Assembly: GCA_963070105.1 (NCBI GenBank)
Contig: OY718804.1
Span: 5,913,317-5,977,316, forward strand
Direction of reading: 5' to 3'
Length of the DNA: 64,000 bases
From: Litomosoides sigmodontis
Taxonomy: Eukaryota; Nematoda; Chromadorea; Rhabditida; Onchocercidae
This document shows positions 1-12,100 of this stretch, piece by piece. The translations under genes were made by a program, and so were the position numbers. Within the stretch, counting starts at the first letter, position 1, and each line of letters begins with the position of its first letter. The notes beneath the pieces are model-generated. The model saw only the letters and a program-made list of their open reading frames with translations, was not told the DNA's origin and ran no database searches.

Positions 1-63
1 CTCACGCGATCGTCGTCGATGAGTGAAGATACAACTGAAGATAGCAACAGTCTTGCTAATTGA
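1..63 (+). CDS. Possible 3' end of a plus-strand gene cut by the window edge
   Basis: Twenty codons run from the first base to TGA at 61-63 and read as an acidic, Ser-rich C-terminus (MSEDTTEDSNSLAN). Local GC is higher than in the flanks. The minus strand is also open across the first 200 bases, and the same plus frame stays open for 32 codons after the TGA, so both strand and end are uncertain. Confidence 0.25.
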   Translation, partial: LTRSSSMSEDTTEDSNSLAN

Positions 64-3000
64 GTGGTGCAGGACGGTCTCAACCACCGAGCGCAGTTGA
101 TATCGCGACGACTGCGTCAACAGATTATGAGAATTTATTTCCTTGCAAACAAAATAGTGCAATAAGCAAAGTCCGCGAAGGCATGTGATGGATGATAAAT
201 ATATTCACGTCACGTATGAAGTTTGCTCGGAAGTTGTGCAGAAAACTCTAAAGAAGAAGCCGAATTTAGGAAATGGAAAAAGCTTTCAAGAAGTGAGAAT
301 GCAACGATGTGCCATTACGTTGTGTTTGGAAAACTAATTTACGGTCGACTGATTTATGGATTTGACGTGAGCGATTGTTAGGTAGAGAATTCTTGGTCCG
401 CCTAGAGCGTTTAATAAGATGTTCACATGTTTATTGTTGGGATATATTGTTTCAAGGATTACAAATTCATTGTAACGAATGGGTCATTGTAGTGGAAAAA
501 AGCTGGAAGATTTGATATGTCGCAAAAGATGTAAGAGGAAATCTAAACAATAAAATAAGTTTGAAGTAAAGAAGAAGATATTTGCGAGAGGGGAAAAAGT
601 GGAAAGGTAGTGAGAGTGGAGAAAAGCAAAAAAAAATGCAGAAATATAGCTCTCCAACGACAGATGAAACTGAAAGATTATAAATGATGATGTCAGTAAG
701 GTAGTAGTAGCAATGACGATCTGGAAATAGTGCAAGGAAAGCTACAACACACACTTCTCTCCCTTCCACTTCCACTCTCATCTGGAGACCGAGAACCACA
801 GATCGAAACTAATAACTTCACACTCAGCCTTTTTTTCGTAAATTTCATGCAGCGTAATGAATCATCGATGGAAATAGCGAAATGAAGTTCAATAAAACTG
901 TCCACTTCTTCTATTTGTGTTGAATGAATGGACGGCTAATTCGTAAATAATGCAACGACAGTATGCAAAGTACCCAAAATGAATTGGCAGGAATGTATGT
1001 TATCATTGATTTATTATTTTTAGCTTAATTCCTATAGCTACCACTCACTACCAATCTTAGGTGGCAAAGAGACTTCCAAGCGAATGTACCTGAGGTTTAT
1101 TCGATCTGCCATCTCTTCTGAAGCCTCTTATTTCCCTCTTTCCATCCACGCGAGAAATAAACGTTCCCTTTCCCTGTTCTTTCTAATTAAAAATTCTCAC
1201 AGAAAATTAATAAACAACAAATTCGAGTTATTTCGAGACCAAAGAGCAGCAGCCATGCTTTCATACACTGCCCCTGAGGCACATCTTTATGTAAGACATC
1301 AGAAATTAATTAGCAAAGGGAACAGTGACAGTAGCATTCGATGCGCAACGCAGTGCGCAGTGAGCGTCCAACACGTAATGTCATCCACGTCCACGAATGG
1401 CATCAGCAAGTGTAATGGGTGAGTGTAACGAGAAGTGGTGTGTGGTTGGAAGGGAATGAATGAACTACACGCGAATTACCTTTAAAATTTCTCAGACATC
1501 AATTTCCATGGAAGGAAGAAGCGGCACTGCGGGGGAACAGGGAAGTTCGTCAAGCGTTTCTTTCACTGTCTTCAGCTTTCCTCGAAGAAAGAGGAAGTGG
1601 GGATGGAATGGTTGGAGGAGGACGGATAAAACGAATTAAAAAATAATAAACGATTGAAGGAAATGTGGGTGGAAGTTAACCTAAAGATGTCTGCGTGTGC
1701 GTGCGTGAGTGTGTGTGTGTGTGTATGTGTGTGCATGAACAGCTGTTGCAGAAGGATTGAGTTTCATTCAAATTGTTCGTTGCACTTTCGGAAGGGACTA
1801 AAATTTATATTTATGACCGCTAACATTCCTCTTCTCCTTATAGAATCAAAATGAAATAGCCTTGAAGCGAGAGTTGAAATGGCAACATCGATGATGAAGC
1901 TACCTGATTCTCCCGAGAACACTGTCATAAGAAGGCAAGGATACTCACTATGTGGTGAAGAAAACTGAAAACAGCGAAGTTTAGAATACCTCTTTGTTCG
2001 GGTGGGCGTTTCCTCTATGTGCATCTCACTAGAAATTCTTACATTTGGAACTCTTCAAATAATTCCCGACCTAAATTCTCCAATTAATTTTGTAAAGTGC
2101 ACGCACGGCAAGTTGCACTTGTTGTTTCAAGGCTACTTGTGTGTCATTCTGTTGTGCCTATTACCAACCGACAAGTGATGATTTGCATTCTCTGATTTCA
2201 ATCATTCCTACGTAGTGATCACGTAATGAGAACTAACTGATCATTGTGCTTTTTCGCTGCTACCAGAAAACCTTATCACAACGGGAGCTCACAATAATTA
2301 ACTAAGATGAGAGGAAGAGAGGTATGGAAATGGAAATTGCCGTTGGACGACAACAACAACAGGTGCTATAATAGAAATGGGGGAATGAATGATAAGTTGC
2401 AATGCTTAATAAAATCGATAATGAATTGCTGATCAAAACTTGACCAAAGAAAGTAGTAAACAAAGGGGGAGAGAGAGGTAGGGGGAGAAAGGGTGAAGGA
2501 AATGATTTCCGTCATTGGTTCCTAAAAACGAGCAGGCAAGAAAGCAATTAAACTGACACGCATCCCATCGAATCAATCTAAGGCAAACAAATCAATCAGT
2601 TAGGAAAACATTTCTTTGCTATTCAAGCTCCTACGTACTTAATACTTGAAAAGAACCAACCTGCTAAACTTTAACTATTAATTGCTAAAAGTTAACTTCA
2701 CAGAAAAGAGGGGTGGTAATGTCTGTCATCAGTGCAGGTAAATGCGTAAAATTTACACGGACTAAAAATATAAAATTCTTGTTAGTAATGGCGTTAAAGC
2801 AGTTCCATCCATCATTTTCAGATTTCATTGAAATTGTTTTTTTTCTCACCGTTTTAGAAGCACGGTTTTGTAAGGTGCTTTAAATTTTGAATTTTTGAAG
2901 TGGACACTCAATGCATCTTAAGAATGTTAGTAGACCGAGTGTACAACACGTGGTGTCATAGATAATGAGGAAAATGAGCATCATCGCTATCACCGTGGGA

Positions 3001-3120
3001 TACGTTAAAATAGCAGAGAAATGATAAAGAAGCTTAGAACAGTTATTAACCTTCCCCAATCCAATTCAAAGCAATTTAACTTTCATTTCGTTTTAATTTT
3101 TAAAATGCAAAAGTTTTACA

Positions 3121-3154
<34 letters not shown>

Positions 3155-3624
3155 AAGTCTAAACATCAATAATTTGTGTATGAATATGAATGCTTGTGAA
3201 TCTTAGGGTTTTTTGAGATTGAAACACAAAAAAAGATACAAACAAATTTGGTCGCTACTTCTGTCACGAAGGAAGTGAAAAATCAAAATTCGTTTGACCA
3301 ACCATCCAACACGTACTGATGAAAGCACTCACTTAATATCGCTTAACTGATAGGCCCAATTAACTTGCAAAAAAACGCTCATTGCATTAAACTGATAGGA
3401 AGGGATTTCTGTTTGAAGGTGGAAGTTCAATGCAAAGTCAATTTTGCAAGCAATACGTCCTTAAATACGCACGCGCAACGCAAACTGACCAGGAAGAATA
3501 CTGAGGCCAAGTGCCCGCTACATCTGTTCTAAACTTGCAGACGAAGTTATCATCACAAAGTTATTTTTTATAAATCAACAAATGAAGAAAGGAAGATCCA
3601 AAGGTGTGGAAAAAAATGAACAAC
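64..3624. other. No assigned gene
   Basis: Holds GT and CA simple repeats (1693-1730, 3123-3152) and several coding-like patches (190-294, 1843-1890) with conflicting strands. Nothing here reaches a family match. Confidence 0.5.
3123..3152. repeat. (CA)15 microsatellite
   Basis: Fifteen CA units with no interruption. Confidence 0.95.
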
Positions 3625-4070
3625 CTTCCCAAAGGATTCCGTCGAGCACTACTGACGGAAGCATTTTGTCGGGATAGTTGATAACGGTCATTTTCCGCTG
3701 AACTCACTCGACACTTACCATCCAACACAGTCACCGTACGACGGGATTGGCGTTTTGGAAGGACATTCGTTGCATTACTCTGAAAAATAACAAACTCTTG
3801 TTCAATTTTTTTTTTTTTTTTTTGCGCTAAGTGATCTGTGGCTTTAGCCAAACACAACAAAATACACTTACAACAGGAAGTTTAAGCTTGTCCTTCGGCG
3901 GTAATGATAAGGGAAAAAATGGCTGCTGATCGACGGGTGTCATGAATGATGATAAGCTAACAGTGCTTCTCGTAGCGGCACCATCTAAACATCCACCGGC
4001 AACTGTCGTACGATTACTTGAAGAGATTATTTGTCGGCTTTGTCGTTCTTCCTCCGTCGTCGTTTTTATC
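3625..4070 (-). CDS. Two adjacent exons of an unidentified minus-strand gene
   Basis: An open stretch from about 4070 ends at a GTAAGT donor (3872). It is followed by a second exon 3779-3625, from a TTTTTCAG acceptor to a GTTGTT donor. Phases agree (0 to 0, leaving phase 2), and together they read about 115 residues rich in Ser, Thr, Arg and Gln. Segments are STVSLSSFMTP, FFPLSLPPKDKLKLPV and KRQSRRTVTVLDGKCRVSSA. There is no recognised domain; the composition suggests a disordered cytoplasmic or nuclear region with several basophilic-kinase-like sites (RRTVT, RQNAS). The 5' limit is not fixed: CTTCAAG at about 4029 is a possible acceptor. Partner exons on either side were not identified with confidence. 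Confidence 0.4.
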
Positions 4071-5018
4071 AATATTTTTCCGTTTTAAAATCTAAATTTC
4101 ACTTTTTTTCAATTACCTTTCAAAATATATTACAATCCCCTTGCGGCATATTTTTAATCAAAGAAGTGAGGTGAGAGGAATGATTCAGATTTATGTATGC
4201 TACATTCCCAGAAAATTAACCCAGAATTTCGATTTGAAGAACGATTCTGATTAAGTACATACGAAGTCTGATAACAGTTCTCTCCGTGCATGCTAAAATA
4301 TAAACAAATATATAATAGTAAATTTTTTTTTTCAACATATAACATGGACTTGAAGTGATCTCGTCTCAGAGGAATTCGGATCGGATTCAGTGATCATACA
4401 GATTTCAGTGATATATGCAAGTCAGGAAAATACTCTCTAAAAGGAGTGTGGCACTACAACTACTTAAATGGTATTTGTTTTTATTGCTACTTGTTGATGT
4501 ATTGTTAAGGGATTTTCTATTAAATTGTTACTACATTCACGGATATTTCGGAATTTGTCCAAAATTTCGACCATTTTTCTTAGTAACAGCTAATATGGCA
4601 ATTTGAATATGAGATATCACTCTTTAAAAAAATCAGAATTGACAAGAAATTTTCATGATGTTTTTTTTTTCCAAGAACTTCTTGACCTTAACCACTTGAG
4701 TCCTCTTTTCCTAAGAAACTGAGAGAAATTCTAAGAACTTCTTGATCGATCCCACACACGCACACACATCACTTGAATAAAGAAAAGAGAAAAAACCAAT
4801 TACACAAACATAAGCAAACAAACGGTCATCTGAACGAGTGACATTTGGGATTCTGAAGAGAGTTGGAAAAGAAGTGTGCACTTTCCTTCCACCTCTCCTC
4901 AACTCACAGCATTCCAATAGAGGGTATTCATCGCTCTCGAAATGTTGCAAATTTATGGAACTTACAAAGCTTTGAAATAAAAGGAAGAATTGCTCATCAA
5001 GCACTCATTTCATTTCAG

Positions 5019-5120
5019 TGCTGTCGAAATAGACGTTCTAAACTCCTAGTTGAACTGGCCGACGCCACCCTTCTAGGAAGTTCTGCTCCGATTGGAACGC
5101 CACATTTTCCTCAAAAATGA
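5019..5120 (+). CDS. Possible terminal exon of a plus-strand gene
   Basis: A CATTTCATTTCAG acceptor is followed by 33 codons and TGA, with an AATAAA at 5213-5218 about 95 bases downstream. The peptide contains RRSKLLVELADATLLGSS and has no domain I know. The opposite strand is also open through this GC-richer patch but lacks a good donor. No upstream partner exon was found, so this is a candidate only. Confidence 0.25.
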   Translation, partial: CCRNRRSKLLVELADATLLGSSAPIGTPHFPQK

Positions 5121-6036
5121 ATGGAAATTCAGGAGAGAAACGTAGCAAGAACAATGTGCTAAATCAAATAACGGCATTCCCCCTCCCCTCTTTTCCGTCC
5201 GTAATTTGAGCAAATAAAGTGGTTGAATCGCTTCAAGCTGTTACACTACTTAACCTCAACACCAATTTACTAGTTCACTTCCTTACCTAAAACATTATAA
5301 TTGACAGCAAAAAACTGTTTTCCAAAAATTTTAGCAAATTGAGTGCACGTTAGACAGGGGAAGTAAAGTAAGAGGTGGGGATTGGATTAGTTAAAAAGAT
5401 CAGATATTTTGCAACATATCCATACCCTTGCTGATATGATTAGAAAACTATCTGATCTACTGATTACTTCTTCACATCACTACTGCTGCATTTCACCTTC
5501 TCTATAAATATCACCTGCTCAGTGACGAAAAATGACGTTCGCCTACTCAGCATGACAGAGCACGTCACCGAATATTTATTTATTCATACCAGACAGACAT
5601 CATGCAAGGTCATCGGGGTCATTTTCTATAAAATCACAGAATTAAAAAAACAATTTTTCTATTACTTCCAGAATTTTACCAGTTTTTTGCATTTTCCTTT
5701 TCTCATTTTCACACGAAGCTCGAAATTTTTCAAAAATTTTGTTGAGGAAAAAATTGGCAAAATTGAAAGTTGGCGTGTGTTTACAAAACATCTTCCTTTG
5801 CTTTCTCCTCCTTCTACAGCACTTTCCAGATTTAGCACTTCAAAAAATGCAGCAAATCAATAACTCAATAAGTGAGAACTGTTAGTCCCGTATTTTCAAT
5901 ATGTTAAAATTGAGGATTTTGAGAAATTAAGAATGCATAACTAATTGTATGAAGTTAAAAGATAATAAAAATTCCTGGTGAAGAATTGAGAAGCTGACGC
6001 GGGGGAGATTGCTACGATAATAACCTTCTATCCCTT

Positions 6037-6067
6037 TCTCTCTCTCTCTCTATCTCTCTCTCTCTCT
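6037..6067. repeat. (TC)n microsatellite
   Basis: TC repeats with one TA interruption; GT-rich runs lie nearby at 6370-6412. Confidence 0.9.
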
Positions 6068-7270
6068 TATAAACAAGTGTTTCAGAGAACAGGGGTTCTT
6101 ATTCCTTCTAGGAGAACTTTTTCCTCCAAATCTCGAAAAATCGAAACGGTTCTTCACGGAAAGAACTAGCATCTACAATTGTGGCAAGGCGGGAATATCG
6201 GTGGCTGGGAGGTGGCGGCAAGTGGTAAAGCACAATTTCAAGAAATCTTTCTTAAAATAATGAGCTGACGAGTATTCATATTAGAGTACTTACTTCATGT
6301 GTAGGTCTGTTAGAGGCTGAATTTTTGGCCCCAACTAAGCATTACTGGCCTAATGTGCACCCTTATGTTTGTGTGCGTGTGTGTGTGTTGCGTGCGTGTG
6401 TGTGTGTGCGTGATAATGACGGAAAGGAGAAGTGATGAAGAGAGATGTTTGCAATTGATTCATTCGGTCACATTCAACAATATGGCAGGCAAAGGGGAAG
6501 TGTGGGCTGTGAGTTAGTTAGAAATAGACTGTCAAGCATTATTAGGCCTGAAGGGAAGAGTCTAGATCGCACTGCGTTCACAGAATTCTAGGCCATTCCA
6601 CCTGTGTGTGCCTGTCTGTGTCTGTGTCTGTGTGTGCACAGACCCATGGAACGTATTGCCTCAGAACCAGAGGAAAAGGATCGAATTTTCACTGTTGCGC
6701 GCTCTGTTCCTAGAGGACAACAATGCTTGTTTGCTAACTTTCCGGATATGTTAGGACGGTTTTCGAAATCTTTCAATAACCTGTTTACTGGTAGCGCATT
6801 GTGTGCAATAACATTTCCGGAAGAAACGCATCGATACCACAAACCATCATCAGTTCTTCATTTCACTTCACTTTCATTTGCCTTATGTTCCGACTGTGTC
6901 AGATGTCGCTGTCACCTCTCACTTTTAGGTTGATAAATTCCTACTTAAACTTTCGTCATAAATTAAAAAATCCACAAAATCAAGTTACCATTAAATTTTA
7001 ATAAAAAAAATACATATGAAAAAGCACAAGAGAGAAGAGAGAATACACCAAATGCACGTGCACCAATGCTGCATCTGATTCGTTAACGTTCATCATTAAT
7101 TTCAATTTAAAAGTGAAATTTCAATTTTCCACAAATGGATAATGAATTGGAAAGCTTCTTATATCACACCTGAGCTCGACAGCTTATGTATGCAGTGCTC
7201 TATCTTTTCTCTTTCGGTTGTTCACAATAAATAATACGCTCATTCATTCTCTCACCTAAACCCAATAAGC

Positions 7271-7294
7271 AATTAATTAATTAATTAATTAATT
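7271..7294. repeat. (AATT)n tetranucleotide repeat
   Basis: Six units of AATT in series. Confidence 0.9.
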
Positions 7295-9186
7295 GATTGC
7301 ATGCGCTGTTGCTATTCTACCGCAACTCTCATAACTGTGAGGAATGATGCTTATGACAAACTTTAATTAATTAGTAAGTGAAAAGATGCAATAAAGCATT
7401 CAAGGATAACCCAAACATGAGACTGTTACGGAATGGTGAAGTGTAAAGTTCGGAGCGGAACGTATGACAGACATATGAGCATAAGGAAGGCTGAAGCGCT
7501 TAGCACTTGCAGGAGGAAGATATCGACTTGGAATTCCATCTGCGCTGCTGCATCTCACCAATATCTCTTCTTCACCTCATTTTATCACTTCACATGTATT
7601 TTCCAACTGGCTCCCACTAATCTATTGTCATTACTTCTTCACCTAATAAGCAGTGATTCGGTAGCCTGAGCAACAGTTGCATCTTCATGGTTCTTAAACA
7701 ACACTTCAACTAACTACGATCCAGCACTTCGCTGCGTGACTGACAACAGACGAACAACCAAAGACCTGCAACGTGCTGCTTAAAGTTTGGCAAAGAGAGC
7801 GCGCAATCAAAATTTGGCAGAGTCGACAAGCAGAATTGATTTGTTGATCAGGCACGCACAGAACTACCTACGACATAGGCACGACATGCATGCCTTGAAT
7901 GAAGCATTCATCCCTCGAGATTTCTTTCGAAGAGCCATAAGCTCCCGAGAGCAACGAGGAGCACAAAGTGACGGGTCACCTCATCAAACTACCACAGCAC
8001 GCCTTCCTCCAATGTTTCATACAAGTGCCGCATTCAAACTACCAATTAATGAAGCCATAGAATGAAGTTTTCCCATTTCAGCTTCACTATTTCAAAATGG
8101 AAAAAAAGAACTCGCGTCCATGAAAAATTGAAATACATCATCGTCACTCCTCTCTTGCTTTTCATAAATGTAATAAAAGCAAACAACTTTTATTTGTACA
8201 AAGCGAAACGGATAACAGTCACAGATATAAAGAAAATTATTTGCACATCAACAACATCTTAGGTTCACCGGAGCAACCTTCTTAATAGTGAAATGCCATT
8301 TCGAAATTGTTCTAACTTTTTGAAGTAATAGAAGCTCCAAAAACTTTTCCCATAAAAAACTCAGAAAAATAAGGGTTCTAGTTTACTATCATCACAGGAG
8401 TGCTGTGGGAAAGAAAAAATAAAGGAAAACACCCTGATTGACGCTTCCTTTCCCCATAATTACGATACTTGACCTCAGTTTCCTCAAGAAAAATTCAAAA
8501 AAAAAATGTAAAACAACAAAAGATAAAAAACAAAGAACCAACACCAACAATATGTAAGCCAAAAATTAAAACATTTATTTTTCTCTTTTTTTTCCTTATT
8601 TTTCTCTTTGAAAACGTCAGCATTAGGAAACCTAATCAGCAAGGTTAGGAATTTTAAAGCATTTCAGCAGCTCAAAACAAAAAGGCAATGAAGTCTTTGG
8701 AATGGACTAAGAAGAAAAAGGATATCATTTCACGGAGGGTAACAAATCCACACGGTGGTTCGAATCATTCCTCGCAATTTTTAGCCTGCTAAAGTTATAT
8801 GGAGAGACGACAAAGTGAATCGTTTCTTTTAACCGTTTTTAGCGAACCAATTTCCACTTTCACACTCAGCATTTTCTTCTGCCTGTTCGATGATCAACAG
8901 GCACTTCTGTTTTGACTTCTTCATCTTAAAGCATACGAAATTTATGCCTATATATATATACCAAGAAATGAGTTCTTGATAGGCTCAAGAAATGAAATTT
9001 ACTGCGACAATTAGATCGCAGTTTTTTCGATTATTAAGGCTAAAATGTTCTCTTTCTGATTTCCCTCCAGAACCTTATTTGCTTGCATAGGAATGTAATA
9101 GCAAACTTGAAAGATTGCCATAAGATCTTAACAAAGTGGTTTCTGACAATTTATAGAAAAAGAAAATCGTAGTAGAAAGAAAAGGC

Positions 9187-12100
9187 TCACTGTAATTGAC
9201 TATGCTTATGTTTCGATGTATATGATTTTCGCGATCGCGATCGAGAATGCGTACATCGATGAAACTCTCTGAAAACTGCCTTACATTAGTGTGAAAGTGT
9301 ATCGTTAGCATTGTGAATATCGATTACTGAGTTCCAAAAAGTTCCTTTTTTCTTTACTCAGTTACAGAAAATTGATGCAAAATTTTTGAACGCAATTCCT
9401 TGTAGATAATTGACATTTATAAACAATTGAAAAAATGGTGATAAAAGCCTTCAACGAATCAAAATTAAATGTATAGTCAATAGAAGAGACATCACCGTTT
9501 CTTCTCACTTCCTCCTGAGCAATGGTGATTAGAGTCTCTCCACATTTCCATTCTTTTTTCCTCAGTAACTTCTCTCCGACATTTTGTCCATCACTTCTTG
9601 ATTTATCCTGTATTACTAACAGAATACGTCGACAAAAAACGAAGATTGATTACGACCCTAACAGTTGGTACTTTGCCAACACATTAAATCACACCAATTT
9701 TCTAAACTTTTAGCCGGTATAATTGAGTCAACAAACTTTCGAGCTTAAGAAATCAAATTCTTACTGCATTCGGTAATCCTGGAATTACTCGAGGATCATA
9801 CAACACAGGTGCAGCAGTTTCCTGGTCCGAGAAAAGATTCAAAAGAGTCGGGACACTCCCAATAGGTCTGTAAAATGAAGAAGGATCTTAAGAAGAAAAA
9901 AGAAGAAAATAAAGAAAATTTTAAACGATTCAAAAACCAATGTAAGCTTGAATTATCCAGGATGATAAAAAAATCTCGAATTTCTCGAATACTCCAACTT
10001 CTCAAAGATCCTTTCAAATTAAGTTTTAGTTCACTCAACCGACTAATTCATTAGTCCTAACTTTTCGCTAATAACTTCCTTATCAAAAGCTTCATCGACT
10101 GATAAAAGCATAAGAAATTTTGTTCACTGCCCCATACGTTATTAAAAGTAGGTAAGTTAATATCAAACAAATCTACCAAAACACTGCAATTCTTTGCAAT
10201 CGAAATTAAATCTCTTCCAGTATAATCAACCTTTTTCGTCAAAAAATAGAGACATACTCATTATCGTTCTCTCCGCAATCCCTATCGCAAGATAAATCCA
10301 GATTTTCATTGCTTTCGAACCATTTTGGCTGTTCCACCGCTGATATCTCTTTTCCCAGTACAACATTCGATTTTATCGATTTGCTTTGCCCTAAACGATT
10401 TCCTATAGCTGGTACATGTATGTGCATACCAAAATTGATAATTGATAATGTCGAAATGAAACTGACGAGCAGAGGAAAAATGATATGGCTAATCTGATCG
10501 AAGCATATCTTAATTCTAATCTACTAATTCAAGACTTTCGTTCCACTTTTGTTTGGTAGCTATCTCTGCACGAAAAATAAAGGAAAGCATGACAAAGTCA
10601 TCAATTAAAACATATTATCACCTGTTGGTTGTTCAAGTTGTTCTGCCCGCAGCGAGCTTACCTCAATACGCTCAAGTGTTTTGCATTCTTTCATTTTTTT
10701 TGAAAATCTGGAAAGCAGTATATTTTATTGCTGCTTCACAGGATTTTCTTCTTCTTTAAATTAAAAAGTAACTCACAAGCTTAGGACATTGATATCCACC
10801 TGACCGCTCTGTTCTATAGGTTCTATCGCATTTTGAAATCTGCGCTTCTTCTGAAGAAATTTCTAAAGGTATATTCCTTTTACTTATTTTTGCCAAATTT
10901 AAGAATTTCCGCTATATCCTTCAAAATACTTCATTAAAAAAATCATGTCTGTAAAATATAAAATAAATAAGACCACTTTAAAAAAGCCTTATGTTAAACA
11001 AAAATAAGGTTACATTAAAAGATCGGTGGTAGGAAACAGAAATCAAAGGAGAAAGGAAATATTTCTGTAAATAGCACTTCAGTGCAACGCTTATTTACAA
11101 AATATACTTTTATTCTTGCCGTTTTAAGGATTTTACGCAGCTTCGTATCGCAACTTTTCTGTCGTTTGTAGACCTCGTCAGTAAACATCACAGGTTGCGA
11201 TACTGGAGTGGTCTTCGTGAGCGTGAGATTAGTTTCAAAATTATTTTGATGGCTGTTGGATGCTTGAACAGATGAAGTCTGTAGTGGTGCGATAGCAGAT
11301 ACAAAAGGAGATATTTCGTTAAGAGTAGGATTTCTGACGGAATTTCTTAGGAATCCTGAATAATCTGGAGGTCGAGTTACCGTAAGACCAAGTGAGGAAG
11401 ACTGTGGACGTAATACATCTGTAACGTATTGGAATATACAGAATACTGAACACAACATAAATTAAGGCTTTTACACAAGTAATACATCTAGTCTGCGCAA
11501 TGTAAAAAGTACGCTAGGAAAATCCTTGATAAATGTGTTCGCCTGATACAGAATTAATGACAATGTTTCTGTGCAAGCAAAAAACTCAATTACATACCAT
11601 CAGTTTTTGGAGGATTATTAGGACCAGCTGGAAGGCTACTTTCAAAGACTCGCGGTTGCTTCTGAATTGCCGAGATCTAAACTTCTTTACTTCAGAGTAA
11701 TCAATTACTTAAGTCTAATCAGTAAATGTTATGCGCAGCGCAGCATAAAACATGAAAGTCTCAATGAGTTAATCAGCTGTAACGTTAAGTTTGGTCTTCT
11801 TAAGTCGAGTCTTCTTCCGTAGACGTGGAATACCGAAATTAAGTAGTCCCAATTTTGCTAATCACTTAAAGAAAATTCACTGGGTCTTGAATCTTATCAA
11901 ACAGCAATTTTGGTCTGCTTTCAGTACACATGATATATTTTGTCGATTCGATGAGCGTATTTGAATTCACATTCCCTAAAATTATAAACTCCGAAATTAT
12001 AATTAAAAATAAATCCAAATGAATAATCCGACATTTCTAATGGTGCTGATAGTTCTTGTATAAAGTGGTTTATCTGTGATCGAAATAAAATCTTATCTTT

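Larger units (their letters stand above)
4071..9186. other. Gene-poor stretch with unresolved coding-like patches
   Basis: Contains TC, GT and AATT simple repeats. Open patches at 6646-6860 (both strands open) and 7788-8065 (plus, 92 codons) could be exons but lack matching splice partners. Some of this may be 5' sequence of the gene at 3625-4070. Confidence 0.45.

Noticed and set aside
6588..6933. Overlapping long ORFs on both strands
   Set aside because: Both strands are open for more than 80 codons and neither has clean splice sites, so I could not choose a strand or call a gene.
7788..8065. 92-codon plus-strand ORF
   Set aside because: Reads somewhat like protein but starts after a poor acceptor, has no partner exons and matches nothing known; a stop-free run of this length is expected by chance in this GC range.
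11015..11107. Reading the zinc-finger gene to a stop at 11017-11015 as its only C-terminus
   Set aside because: The last 31 codons look intronic, while a GTATAT donor joins in phase to a further run of consistent exons down to 9187.
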